Assembly (NCBI GenBank): GCA_050486545.1
Contig: JBJHDM010000008.1
Coordinates: 22,431-86,430, forward strand
Direction: 5' to 3'
Length of the DNA stretch: 64,000 nt
Origin: DAOMNN01 sp050486545
GTDB lineage: Bacteria > Pseudomonadota > Gammaproteobacteria > Burkholderiales > Rhodocyclaceae
In this document: in pieces, positions 22,650 through 30,915 of the stretch
Position numbering within the stretch: the first letter of the stretch is position 1
Layout: the number at the start of each line of letters is the position of its first letter
Position numbers and translations under genes: made by a program
The notes under the pieces: generated by a model
What the model saw: the letters and a program-made list of their open reading frames with translations, nothing else
Databases searched by the model: none
Told to the model about the DNA's origin: nothing

Positions 22650-23530
22650 CAGAACACCCTCTCTTCGAGCAGGCGCAGCAGATACTGCCCGTAACCGTTC
22701 TTCTCGAGGGGCAAGGCCAGCGCCCGCAATTGATCCTCGTCGATCCATCCGGCACGCCAGGCGATCTCCTCCGGACAGGCGATCTTGAGGCCCTGCCGCT
22801 TCTCGATCGTCTGGATGAACAGCCCTGCCTCGAGCAGGCTCTCGTGCGTGCCGGTATCGAGCCAGGCATGGCCCCGTCCCATCACCTGCACGTCCAGCGC
22901 CCCGGCCTCCAGGTAGTGGCGATTGATGTCGGTGATCTCCAGCTCACCGCGCGGACTGGGCGCGAGGCCGCGCGCGATGTCCACGACCTTCGCATCGTAG
23001 AAGTACAGCCCGGTGACCGCATAGCGGCTCTTGGGCCGCGCGGGCTTTTCCTCCAGGCTCACCGCACGGCCGGCCGGATCGAATTCCACGACGCCGTAGC
23101 GCTCCGGATCGTGCACGGGATAGGCGAACACCGTGGCGCCCTGCGTGCGCTGCCCGGCCCGCTTGAGGTCGGTGGAGAACTCGTGCCCGTAGAAAAGGTT
23201 GTCCCCCAACACCAGAACCGACGGGCTGCCGCCGAGGAAGTCCGCACCGATCAGGAAGGCCTGCGCCAGCCCTTCCGGGCGGGGCTGCACGGCATAGCGA
23301 AGCGTGAGTCCCCACCGGCTGCCGTCTCCGAGCAGGGTCTCGAAACGCGGCGTATCCTGCGGGGTCGAGATGATCAGGATCTCCCGGATCCCTGCCAGCA
23401 TCAGGGTGCCGAGCGGATAGTAGATCATCGGCTTGTCATAGACCGGCAGCAACTGCTTGGACACGGCGAGCGTGGCCGGGTGAAGGCGGGTGCCGGCACC
23501 CCCGGCGAGGATGATTCCCTTGCGCTGCAT
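22649..23530 (-). CDS. rfbA: Glucose-1-phosphate thymidylyltransferase
   Basis: A 293-residue nucleotidyltransferase that makes dTDP-glucose, the first step toward rhamnose. The N-terminus has the pyrophosphorylase signature GIILAGGAGTRLHP and SKQLLPVYDKPMIYYPL. GDNLFYGHE and the TGLYFYD region complete the active site. The start at 23530 follows GGGGGAAG. It lies 16 nt after rfbB. Confidence 0.95.
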   Translation of the reverse strand: MQRKGIILAGGAGTRLHPATLAVSKQLLPVYDKPMIYYPLGTLMLAGIREILIISTPQDTPRFETLLGDGSRWGLTLRYAVQPRPEGLAQAFLIGADFLGGSPSVLVLGDNLFYGHEFSTDLKRAGQRTQGATVFAYPVHDPERYGVVEFDPAGRAVSLEEKPARPKSRYAVTGLYFYDAKVVDIARGLAPSPRGELEITDINRHYLEAGALDVQVMGRGHAWLDTGTHESLLEAGLFIQTIEKRQGLKIACPEEIAWRAGWIDEDQLRALALPLEKNGYGQYLLRLLEERVF

Positions 23531-23546
23531 GATACGTCTTCCCCCT

Positions 23547-24608
23547 TCAGCACCGTTGGTCGTAGTTGCGAGCCATCCAGTCGCGATAGGCACCGCTTTG
23601 CACGTGCTCGACCCAACGCTGGTTCTCGAGATACCAGGCGACGGTCTTGCGGATGCCCGACTCGAAGGTCTCGGCCGGCAGCCAGCCCAGATCCCGCTCG
23701 ATCTTGCGGGCGTCGATCGCGTAGCGCCGGTCGTGCCCGGGGCGGTCTGCGACATAAGTGATCAGCCGCGCATGCGGACCCACCGCATCGGGCCGCAACG
23801 CATCGAGAAGGGCGCAGATCGTGTGCACGATTTCGAGATTCGGCTTCTCGTTCCAGCCGCCGATGTTGTAGACCTCACCTGGCGTACCCCTTTCGAGCAC
23901 CCGGCGGATCGCCGCACAATGGTCTCCGACGTAGAGCCAGTCACGAACGTTCATCCCGTCGCCGTAGACGGGAAGCGGCTTGCCCGCGAGGGCGTTCGCG
24001 ATGACCAGCGGAATCAGCTTCTCGGGGAACTGGTACGGACCATAGTTGTTGGAACAGTTGGTCGTAAGCACCGGCAGCCCGTAGGTGTGGTGCCAGGCTC
24101 GCACGAGATGGTCGGAAGCGGCCTTGCTGGCCGAATACGGACTATTGGGCTGGTAGGGATGGGTTTCGGCAAATGCGGGATCGTCCGGCGCGAGCGAGCC
24201 GTAGACCTCGTCGGTCGAGACATGGACGAAGCGGAACGCGGCCCGATCGTCCGTCGCCAGCCCGTCCCAGTACTGCCGCGCCGCTTCGAGCAGGGTGTAG
24301 GTGCCCTCGATGTTGGTCCGGACGAACTCGCCCGGACCATGGATGGAGCGATCGACATGGCTTTCGGCAGCGAAATGTACGATTGCGCGCGGCCGATGCG
24401 ATGCGAGCAATCCATCGACCAGCGGGCGATCGCAGATATCGCCCTGCACGAAGAGGTGCCGTGCATCGCCGGCCAGCGCCGCAAGGTTCTCGGGATTGCC
24501 CGCATACGTGAGTGCATCGAGGTTCAGTACCGGCTCATCGCACTCGCGTAGCCAGTCATGGACGAAATTGGCGCCGATGAAACCGGCACCGCCGGTGACA
24601 AGAATCAT
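23547..24608 (-). CDS. rfbB: dTDP-glucose 4,6-dehydratase
   Basis: A 353-residue NAD-dependent dehydratase and the first gene of the rfbBACD operon. GGAGFIGAN binds NAD; STDEVYGSL and YSASKAASD give the catalytic Thr/Asp/Glu and Tyr-x3-Lys residues; NNYGPYQFPEKLIP is a family hallmark. The start at 24608 has GGGAG upstream. The 144-nt gap to the divergent dacB gene must hold both promoters. The operon presumably feeds O-antigen or exopolysaccharide synthesis; no glycosyltransferase genes are nearby. Confidence 0.95.
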   Translation of the reverse strand: MILVTGGAGFIGANFVHDWLRECDEPVLNLDALTYAGNPENLAALAGDARHLFVQGDICDRPLVDGLLASHRPRAIVHFAAESHVDRSIHGPGEFVRTNIEGTYTLLEAARQYWDGLATDDRAAFRFVHVSTDEVYGSLAPDDPAFAETHPYQPNSPYSASKAASDHLVRAWHHTYGLPVLTTNCSNNYGPYQFPEKLIPLVIANALAGKPLPVYGDGMNVRDWLYVGDHCAAIRRVLERGTPGEVYNIGGWNEKPNLEIVHTICALLDALRPDAVGPHARLITYVADRPGHDRRYAIDARKIERDLGWLPAETFESGIRKTVAWYLENQRWVEHVQSGAYRDWMARNYDQRC

Positions 24609-24752
24609 TCGAAAAACTCCCGTTGCCAATCGTGCGGAACCCGAACAGGATGTCCGGATCGCAGCCTTGTCCCGATTGTATCCTGTACCATTCGATGTAC
24701 CGTGCGCCCCCGCCGGTTGCATCAACGATCGACCGTTTTCGACTCGCCCACC

Positions 24753-26171
24753 ATGCGCGCCCTGCTTGCACTCTGGCTGCTTCTCGCGTCGACCCTGGCC
24801 CCGGGGGCCGAGTTGCCGGGTGCGGTCGCACAAGCACTCCAGCGCGCCGGGATTCCCGTGGCCGACACGGCGATCTGGGTCCAGGGCGTCGATTCCGCAC
24901 GACCGGCCCTTTCCGTCAACGCCGACCGGCCGATGAATCCGGCCTCGGTGATGAAGCTCGTCACCGCATTCGCGGCACTCGAACATCTGGGCCCGGCCCA
25001 CGTCTGGTCCACCCGGGTCGCGATGACCGGTCGCATCGAGAACGGCGTGCTGCACGGCGATCTGTACTTGATCGGCGGCGCAGACCCGGTGATGAGCTAC
25101 GAACGGCTCTGGAAGATCCTGCGCCAGGTCCGAACCCTGACCGGCATCGTCGAGATCCGGGGCGATATCGTGCTCGACGGCTCCGCGCTACGCCTGCCCC
25201 AGCACGACCCGTTCACCTTCGATGGGCGCGGCCTGCGTCCCTACAACAGCGGCCCGCACGGCCTGCTCCTGCATTTCAACACCCTGCAGTTCCTGCTCGA
25301 TCCGGCGCCAACCGCCGACACGCCCGTCGGCCTGGTCAGCAGCCCGCCGATTGACGGGCTGACGATCGACAACCGCATCGTAAGCTCGGGGGGGGCCTGC
25401 GGCGTCTGGCATCGCGATCTGGATGCAACCCTGGAGACATCCCCCGGAGCCCCCCCACGTCTGATCCTGCTCGGCCGCCTGCCAGCCAGTTGCGGCCAGC
25501 GCACCTGGAGCGCCGCCCCGCTGTCGCCCGAACAGTACGGTGCGGCGATCGTCTCGGCCCTCTGGAACGAAGTGGGCGGACGCCTGGGCGGGCAGATCCG
25601 CCCCGGCATCGCACCGCCCGACGCGCGCGGCGTGCTCACCGACACCTCGCCCGCCCTGGCCGAGGTCGTGCGCGAAATGAACAAATGGTCGAGCAACGTC
25701 ATCGCCCGGCAACTCCTGGCGACGCTGGGCACGACCGAAGCGGCCAGCCTCGACATGGTTCATTCCGGTGCCGTGCTGGCCGCGACGGTCCTGGAAGAGG
25801 CCGGGATCGACACGCGCGGACTCGTCATCGAGAACGGCTCCGGGCTGTCGCGGATCGAACGGATCCGCGCCGACAATCTCGGCACCCTCCTCCTGGTGGC
25901 CTGGCGCCGCCCCTTCATGCCCGAGTTCATCGCCGCGATGCCGCTGGCTGGCGTGGACGGCACCGCACATCGGCGGCTCGGCCGCAGTCCGGCACGAGGC
26001 CAGGCCCACATCAAGACCGGCACGATCAATCAGGTGCGGGCGATGGCGGGATACGTGCTCGACCGCAACGGCCGTCGCCACGCCGTGGTGATGATGGTCA
26101 ATCACCCGAAGGCGGCGGACAGCCAGGCCGCGCAGGACGCCTTGCTCGAATGGGTCTGGGCGTCGAACTGA
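24753..26171 (+). CDS. dacB: D-alanyl-D-alanine carboxypeptidase/endopeptidase (PBP4 type)
   Basis: A 472-residue class C low-molecular-weight PBP that trims stem peptides and cuts cross-links in periplasmic peptidoglycan. A signal peptide covers about residues 1-19. The active-site motifs are SxxK at 65-68 (SVMK), SSN in the middle and KTGT near the C-terminus, with the long insert between the first two typical of PBP4. The start was taken at the ATG directly before the signal peptide; the open frame extends about 200 nt further upstream without signal character. Confidence 0.93.
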   Translation: MRALLALWLLLASTLAPGAELPGAVAQALQRAGIPVADTAIWVQGVDSARPALSVNADRPMNPASVMKLVTAFAALEHLGPAHVWSTRVAMTGRIENGVLHGDLYLIGGADPVMSYERLWKILRQVRTLTGIVEIRGDIVLDGSALRLPQHDPFTFDGRGLRPYNSGPHGLLLHFNTLQFLLDPAPTADTPVGLVSSPPIDGLTIDNRIVSSGGACGVWHRDLDATLETSPGAPPRLILLGRLPASCGQRTWSAAPLSPEQYGAAIVSALWNEVGGRLGGQIRPGIAPPDARGVLTDTSPALAEVVREMNKWSSNVIARQLLATLGTTEAASLDMVHSGAVLAATVLEEAGIDTRGLVIENGSGLSRIERIRADNLGTLLLVAWRRPFMPEFIAAMPLAGVDGTAHRRLGRSPARGQAHIKTGTINQVRAMAGYVLDRNGRRHAVVMMVNHPKAADSQAAQDALLEWVWASN

Positions 26172-26180
26172 CGCGGCCGC

Positions 26181-26636
26181 TCACTTCGGCGGCATCGGCA
26201 TCGGCATCGTCGAACGGTGGATGAGATTCCACCACCCGCGCACGATGCGATAGACGACCCAGACGCTCGTGCCGACGAACAGCAGCAATCCGAACAGCAT
26301 CCCCACCACGCTCAGCACCAGCCCCACGGCGACCAACACCCACAGCAGGGCCAGCCAGAAGGTGCGGATCTGCCAGCGGAAGTGACTCTCCAGCCAGGTG
26401 CCGCGCACCGCAGACTGCTTGAAGTAGTTGAGCAGGACGGCACCGATCGAGGGCACGCTGGCGAGGAAGCTGCCCAGGATCGTCGCCGACCCCAGCACCC
26501 CCGACACCACCGCGAACGCATGCAGCGCGTAGACCACGTGGGCGAGCGTGACAAGTTCGTCCGGCGACTGGGGTTCGAACCGCACCCCCTGCCCGTCTCG
26601 ACGGGGAGCGGGCGCAGGCCGTGTCGTGCCGCTCAC
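26181..26636 (-). CDS. Polytopic membrane protein, DUF4870-like
   Basis: A 151-residue inner-membrane protein of unknown function with three to four hydrophobic segments between residues 30 and 135. A Pro/Arg-rich cytoplasmic start and a Met/Pro-rich end flank them. It resembles small DUF4870-type membrane proteins. The start is GTG, overlapping the ubiD stop as GTGA, so it is probably translated together with ubiD. No catalytic residue is apparent. Confidence 0.7.
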   Translation of the reverse strand: MSGTTRPAPAPRRDGQGVRFEPQSPDELVTLAHVVYALHAFAVVSGVLGSATILGSFLASVPSIGAVLLNYFKQSAVRGTWLESHFRWQIRTFWLALLWVLVAVGLVLSVVGMLFGLLLFVGTSVWVVYRIVRGWWNLIHRSTMPMPMPPK

Positions 26637-28126
26637 AGCCCGAGATCCCCCCAGATCGCATCGATGCGCGCACGCACCTCATCGCTCATGACGATCGGCC
26701 GACCCCATTCGCGATCGGTCTCACCGGCCCACTTGTTGGTCGCATCCAGCCCCATCTTGCTTCCCAGCCCGGGCACCGGGCTGGCGAAATCGAGATAGTC
26801 GATCGGCGTATTGTCGACCAGCACGGTATCGCGGCTGGCATCGACCCGCGTGGTCATCGCCCAGACGACCTCCTTCCATTCACGGATGGCCACGTCCTCA
26901 TCGACGACGATGATGAACTTGGTGTACATGAACTGGCGCAGAAAGCTCCAGATCCCGAACATCACCCGCTTCGCATGCCCCGGATACTGCTTGCGGATGC
27001 TGACCACGGCCAGGCGGTAGGAGCAGCCCTCGGGTGGCAGATAGAAATCCACGATCTCCGGAAACTGCTTCTGCAGCAGCGGCACGAAGACCTCGTTGAG
27101 CGCCACCCCGAGCATCGCAGGCTCGTCGGGCGGCTTGCCGGTATAGGTCGAGTGATAGATCGGCGCCTTGCGCATCGTGATGCGCTCGACCGTGAGGACC
27201 GGAAACTCCGAGACCTCGTTGTAGTACCCGGTGTGATCCCCGTACGGTCCCTCGGGGGCGGTGTCGTCCGGGTGGATCACGCCTTCGAGCACGATCTCGC
27301 TGCGCGCGGGCACCTGCAGGTCGGAGCCGAGGCAACGGGCCAGTTCGGTCTTGGCACCACGCAACAGCCCCGCGAACTGGTACTCCGAGAGCGAATCGGG
27401 CACCGGCGTGACCGCACCGAGAATCGTCGCCGGATCGCAGCCGAGCACCACCGCGACCGGGAACGGTTCGCCGGGATGGGCCGCACAATGATCGCGAAAG
27501 TCCAGCGCCCCGCCACGATGCGCCAGCCAGCGCATGATGACGCGATCCCGCCCGAGCACCTGCTGGCGATAGATCCCGAGGTTCTGGCGCTTCTTCCCCG
27601 GCCCTCGCGTGACGACCAGCCCCCAGGTAATGAGCGGTGCCACGTCGCCGGGCCAGCAATGCTGGATCGGCAAGCGGGACAGATCGACTTCGTCGCCGGT
27701 CCACACCACCTCCTGACAAGGGGCCGTACGTACTTCGCGGGGGGCCATGTTCAGGACCTGGCGGAACACCGGGAGCTTTTCCCACGCATCCTTCAAGCCC
27801 TTGGGCGGTTCGGGCTCCTTGAGGAAGGCGAGCAGCTTGCCCACCTCGCGCAACGGCTCGCGCCAGTCGCCACCTTCCGGCACGGACTGCCCCATGCCCA
27901 GCACGACCCGCTGAGGCGTGCCGAACAGGTTCGCCAGTACCGGGATCGACTGCGGCACGCCCCGGGTGACCGGCTTTTCGAACAGCAGTGCCGGGCCGCC
28001 GGCTCGCAGCACGCGATCGGCGATCTCGGTCATCTCGAGGTGCGTGTCGACCGGCACCCGGATCCGCCGCAGCTCGCCGATCGCTTCCAGTTGGGCAATG
28101 AATTCTCGCAAGTCCTGGGTCTGCAT
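26633..28126 (-). CDS. ubiD: 3-octaprenyl-4-hydroxybenzoate carboxy-lyase
   Basis: A 497-residue UbiD-family decarboxylase that depends on prenylated FMN (made by UbiX, not encoded in the window). It removes the carboxyl group from the polyprenyl-hydroxybenzoate intermediate of ubiquinone synthesis. Family features include GPYGDHTGYYNE (a Glu of the E-R-E catalytic set), the DGRDRVIMR-like metal/flavin region, and the tail QFMYTKFIIVVDEDV. The chosen ATG at 28126 begins MQTQDLREFI, which matches the usual N-terminus. Confidence 0.94.
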   Translation of the reverse strand: MQTQDLREFIAQLEAIGELRRIRVPVDTHLEMTEIADRVLRAGGPALLFEKPVTRGVPQSIPVLANLFGTPQRVVLGMGQSVPEGGDWREPLREVGKLLAFLKEPEPPKGLKDAWEKLPVFRQVLNMAPREVRTAPCQEVVWTGDEVDLSRLPIQHCWPGDVAPLITWGLVVTRGPGKKRQNLGIYRQQVLGRDRVIMRWLAHRGGALDFRDHCAAHPGEPFPVAVVLGCDPATILGAVTPVPDSLSEYQFAGLLRGAKTELARCLGSDLQVPARSEIVLEGVIHPDDTAPEGPYGDHTGYYNEVSEFPVLTVERITMRKAPIYHSTYTGKPPDEPAMLGVALNEVFVPLLQKQFPEIVDFYLPPEGCSYRLAVVSIRKQYPGHAKRVMFGIWSFLRQFMYTKFIIVVDEDVAIREWKEVVWAMTTRVDASRDTVLVDNTPIDYLDFASPVPGLGSKMGLDATNKWAGETDREWGRPIVMSDEVRARIDAIWGDLGL

Positions 28127-28149
28127 GAGTCGGTTCCGTCTCCGGGAAG

Positions 28150-28962
28150 TCAGCGAAAAGCGTTGATCGCATCGCGCGTATCGCGCGCCGCGCGCCTCGC
28201 TGCCTCGGCGAAATCCTCCCCATCGCCGGCATAGAGGATCGCACGCGAGGAATTGATCATCAGCCCGGTCCCGTCGGTCGTTCGGCCCGCACGCACGGTG
28301 GCCTCGATGTCGCCACCCTGGGCTCCCACGCCCGGCACGAGCAACGGCATGTCGCCGGCCAGCTCCCGCACGCGTGCGATCTCGCCTGGGAACGTCGCAC
28401 CGACGACGAGTGCGCAGTTGCCGTGACCATTCCACTCGTCCGCGACGAGACGGGCCACCCGTTCGAACAGCTGTTCACCGCCCACGTCGAGGAACTGCAG
28501 GTCGCTGCCGCCCGGGTTGGAAGTACGGCACAGTACGATGACCCCCTTGTCGGGGCGTCCCAGGTAGGGTTCGACCGAATCCCGCCCCATGTAGGGATTG
28601 ACGGTCAGCGCGTCGGCACCGAAGCGCTCGAAGGCTTCCACCGCGTACTGCTCGGCCGTGCTGCCGATGTCCCCGCGCTTCGCATCGAGCACGACCGGGG
28701 TGCCGGGGTGCGCCGCATGAATGTGCGCGATCAGCGCCTCGAGCTGGTCCTCTGCGCGATGCGCCGAGAAATACGCGATCTGGGGCTTGAAGCAGCACAC
28801 CAGGTCTGCAGTGGCATCGACGATCGCGCGGCAGAACTCGAACACGCCATCGGGCCGCCCCTTCAGGTGGGCAGGAAAACGTGCCGGATCCGGATCGAGC
28901 CCGACGCAAAGCAGACTGTCGCGCTGTCGCCAGGCCGCACGCAGGGCGGTCATGAAGTGCAT
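28150..28962 (-). CDS. pyrF: Orotidine-5'-phosphate decarboxylase (subfamily 2)
   Basis: A 270-residue enzyme that decarboxylates OMP to UMP, the last step of de novo pyrimidine synthesis. The signature LDAKRGDIGSTA carries the catalytic Lys and Asp residues and is typical of the longer subfamily 2 enzymes. VGLDPDPARFP and VPGVGAQGG are also seen. ATG at 28962 is preferred; an ATG at 28953 is possible. No strong ribosome binding site decides between them. It lies 23 nt before ubiD. Confidence 0.94.
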   Translation of the reverse strand: MHFMTALRAAWRQRDSLLCVGLDPDPARFPAHLKGRPDGVFEFCRAIVDATADLVCCFKPQIAYFSAHRAEDQLEALIAHIHAAHPGTPVVLDAKRGDIGSTAEQYAVEAFERFGADALTVNPYMGRDSVEPYLGRPDKGVIVLCRTSNPGGSDLQFLDVGGEQLFERVARLVADEWNGHGNCALVVGATFPGEIARVRELAGDMPLLVPGVGAQGGDIEATVRAGRTTDGTGLMINSSRAILYAGDGEDFAEAARRAARDTRDAINAFR

Positions 28963-29023
28963 GGATAGGTCCCGTATTGTCCGGGGCGAATGATAACGCG
29001 GCCGGGCCGAGCGCACTGCCTCG

Positions 29024-29047
29024 AAAGGAGGGGCCGTTTCCGGCCCC
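29024..29047 (-). terminator. Hairpin terminator after the small secreted protein gene
   Basis: On the minus strand GGGGCCG-GAAA-CGGCCCC forms a 7-bp GC stem with a GNRA-type loop, followed by TCCTTTCG. It lies about 37 nt downstream of the small secreted gene and before pyrF, so it should separate the two transcripts. Confidence 0.5.
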
Positions 29048-29083
29048 CCATGAATGAATGCCCGATGACGGGCAGCCTTGCGA

Positions 29084-29335
29084 TCACATCGTGGAGATGC
29101 CGAGAATCTTCATCGCCTTGGCAAGCGTGTCCACCGACTCCTGATGCCGCCCGGCATTGTGCAGCGTCTCGCCTTCTGCACGCAGCGTACGCACCTCTGC
29201 CAACTGCTCGGAAGTCAGTTCCGGATTCTGCGCAAGCGCGTCGTCAATCTTTTTCATGTCCGCAGGGCAGTGAAATGCGAATGCCGCACCGGACAGCAGG
29301 AACACAAAGGCTCCCGCAAGAATCTTTGATCTCAT
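29084..29335 (-). CDS. Small exported protein of unknown function
   Basis: An 83-residue protein with a clear signal peptide (cleavage after GAAFA). The mature part of about 60 residues is helical and charged. It has one Cys in FHCPADMKKIDDAL and a pattern like a single tetratricopeptide-type helical pair (LRAEGETLHNAGRHQESVDTL). The start at 29335 is backed by AGGAG 6 nt upstream. It has its own terminator and likely its own promoter. I do not recognise a named family. Confidence 0.75.
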   Translation of the reverse strand: MRSKILAGAFVFLLSGAAFAFHCPADMKKIDDALAQNPELTSEQLAEVRTLRAEGETLHNAGRHQESVDTLAKAMKILGISTM

Positions 29336-29407
29336 GATGGTCTCCTGGGGATGGTGCGGAAGCTTCCGCACCCCGCTTGGACCCGTTCGCCTCGCCGCGG
29401 TTTCGCT

Positions 29408-30289
29408 TCAGGCCGATATCGCCCGATCGAGGACCAGACCGAGGAAGACCACGGCACCCAACCAGTTGTTGTGCAGAAAGGCCTTGAAGCAATTCGGCCG
29501 CTCACGCCCGCGAATGAGCGTGTAGTGATAGCCCGCGATCCCGGCCGCGATCGCCAGGCCGGCGTAGTACGGCATCCCGAGTCCCTGCACGACCCCCACC
29601 GTCGCCAGCAGCCCCAGCGTGATCGCATAACAGGTCATGACCGCGGCGACGTCGAAACGGCCGAAGGTGATGGCGGCACTCTTGATACCGATCTTGAGGT
29701 CGTCGGGGCGATCGACCATCGCGTACTCGGTATCGTAGGCGATCGCCCAGAAAACGTTGGCGACAAGCATCAGCCAGGCCACCGCCGGCACACTGCCGTG
29801 AACGGCGGCGAACGCCATCGGTATGCCAAAGCCGAAGGCGATCCCCAGGTAGGCTTGCGGGATCGCCAGGAAACGCTTGGTGAACGGATAGCTTGCGGCG
29901 AGAAACACGGCCGGAATCGACAGCCACAACACCAGCCGGTCGAGCGGCAGCACGAGCAGCAACGCCAGCAAGGCGAGGAAAACCGCCAGCCAGAGCGCCT
30001 CGCGCACAGTCACCGCTCCGGTCGCCAGGGGGCGAGCCCGGGTGCGTTCGACATGCCCATCGAAATTGCGGTCGGCAAAATCGTTGATCACGCACCCTGC
30101 GGAGCGCATCAACACGGTTCCGGCGACAAAGGCGAACAGGATGTACGGAGGCGGCAAGCCATCGGCCGCCATCCACAACCCCCACAGCGTCGGCCACATC
30201 AGCAGCAGGATCCCGATCGGCCGATCGAGTCGCATCAGGCGCAGGTAGAGGGGGAAACGTTCGCTCAGTCGGAAGGTGGTCGTGGTCAT
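29408..30289 (-). CDS. ubiA: 4-hydroxybenzoate octaprenyltransferase
   Basis: A 293-residue polytopic inner-membrane prenyltransferase that joins the polyprenyl chain to 4-hydroxybenzoate in ubiquinone synthesis. It has about eight to nine membrane helices. The two Asp-rich Mg-diphosphate motifs are NDFADRNFDGHV and DTEYAMVDRPDD. The start overlaps the ubiC stop as ATGA, so the product of UbiC (4-hydroxybenzoate) is made and used by a coupled pair. Confidence 0.95.
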   Translation of the reverse strand: MTTTTFRLSERFPLYLRLMRLDRPIGILLLMWPTLWGLWMAADGLPPPYILFAFVAGTVLMRSAGCVINDFADRNFDGHVERTRARPLATGAVTVREALWLAVFLALLALLLVLPLDRLVLWLSIPAVFLAASYPFTKRFLAIPQAYLGIAFGFGIPMAFAAVHGSVPAVAWLMLVANVFWAIAYDTEYAMVDRPDDLKIGIKSAAITFGRFDVAAVMTCYAITLGLLATVGVVQGLGMPYYAGLAIAAGIAGYHYTLIRGRERPNCFKAFLHNNWLGAVVFLGLVLDRAISA

Positions 30290-30843
30290 GCGGACAAGGA
30301 ATGGATGGCCGGAAGAAACACTTCGGTCACCAGCAGCGGCCTGCGGCGCAGGCGGAAGACCGACCGCCGGGCCCAGAGTCGGCGCGGCCCGCCGGCCATG
30401 CCGGTCACCTCGATCGCACGATGATACCGCGCATCGCGCACATCGAGACAGGCCGAGGCGAGCGGAAGGCGCTCGATGCGCGGATCGGCGAACAGGGCCG
30501 CCCCGAGGGGTCGCGAACCGATGCCGTGGAACAGGTTCCAGGCCCCGCGCACATTGCGTCGCGGCAAGACGGAGCGGGCATAGACGACGGGAACGCCGTC
30601 CGCCAGCAGCAGCACTTCACGCACCCATACCCGTTCCGATGCCCTCAAGCCGAGGGCGGCGGCCTCGTCCGGATGGGTTCGCCCCATCGATTGCCGCAAC
30701 ACGGTGACGGAGAAGCGCTTGCAGCGCGCACGAATGCGCGCCGTGAGCGAACCGGGGTCGGTCAGCCATGGGCGGAGAAACGGAGACGTTCCGGTGCGGG
30801 GCGGATGCTCGCGCCAACGGGCGAGAAGAGGTCGTGCGCGCAT
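30286..30843 (-). CDS. ubiC: Chorismate pyruvate-lyase
   Basis: A 185-residue enzyme that splits chorismate into 4-hydroxybenzoate and pyruvate, the entry to ubiquinone synthesis. Family segments are PWLTDPGSLTARI, WVREVLLLADG, the conserved Arg of ARSVLP, and WARRSVFRL with the catalytic C-terminal Glu in LLVTEVFLP. The start is uncertain: ATGs occur at 30843, 30858, 30861 and 30915, the last directly against the stop of the upstream RND gene. 30843 gives the usual N-terminal length; none has a clear ribosome binding site. Confidence 0.88.
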   Translation of the reverse strand: MRARPLLARWREHPPRTGTSPFLRPWLTDPGSLTARIRARCKRFSVTVLRQSMGRTHPDEAAALGLRASERVWVREVLLLADGVPVVYARSVLPRRNVRGAWNLFHGIGSRPLGAALFADPRIERLPLASACLDVRDARYHRAIEVTGMAGGPRRLWARRSVFRLRRRPLLVTEVFLPAIHSLSA

Positions 30844-30915
30844 AAAGGTCGCGCGCATCATAACCGAAACGGCCGGGATCGTGAGGAGACGACCCCGGAA
30901 CGTCCGGGCCGGCAT

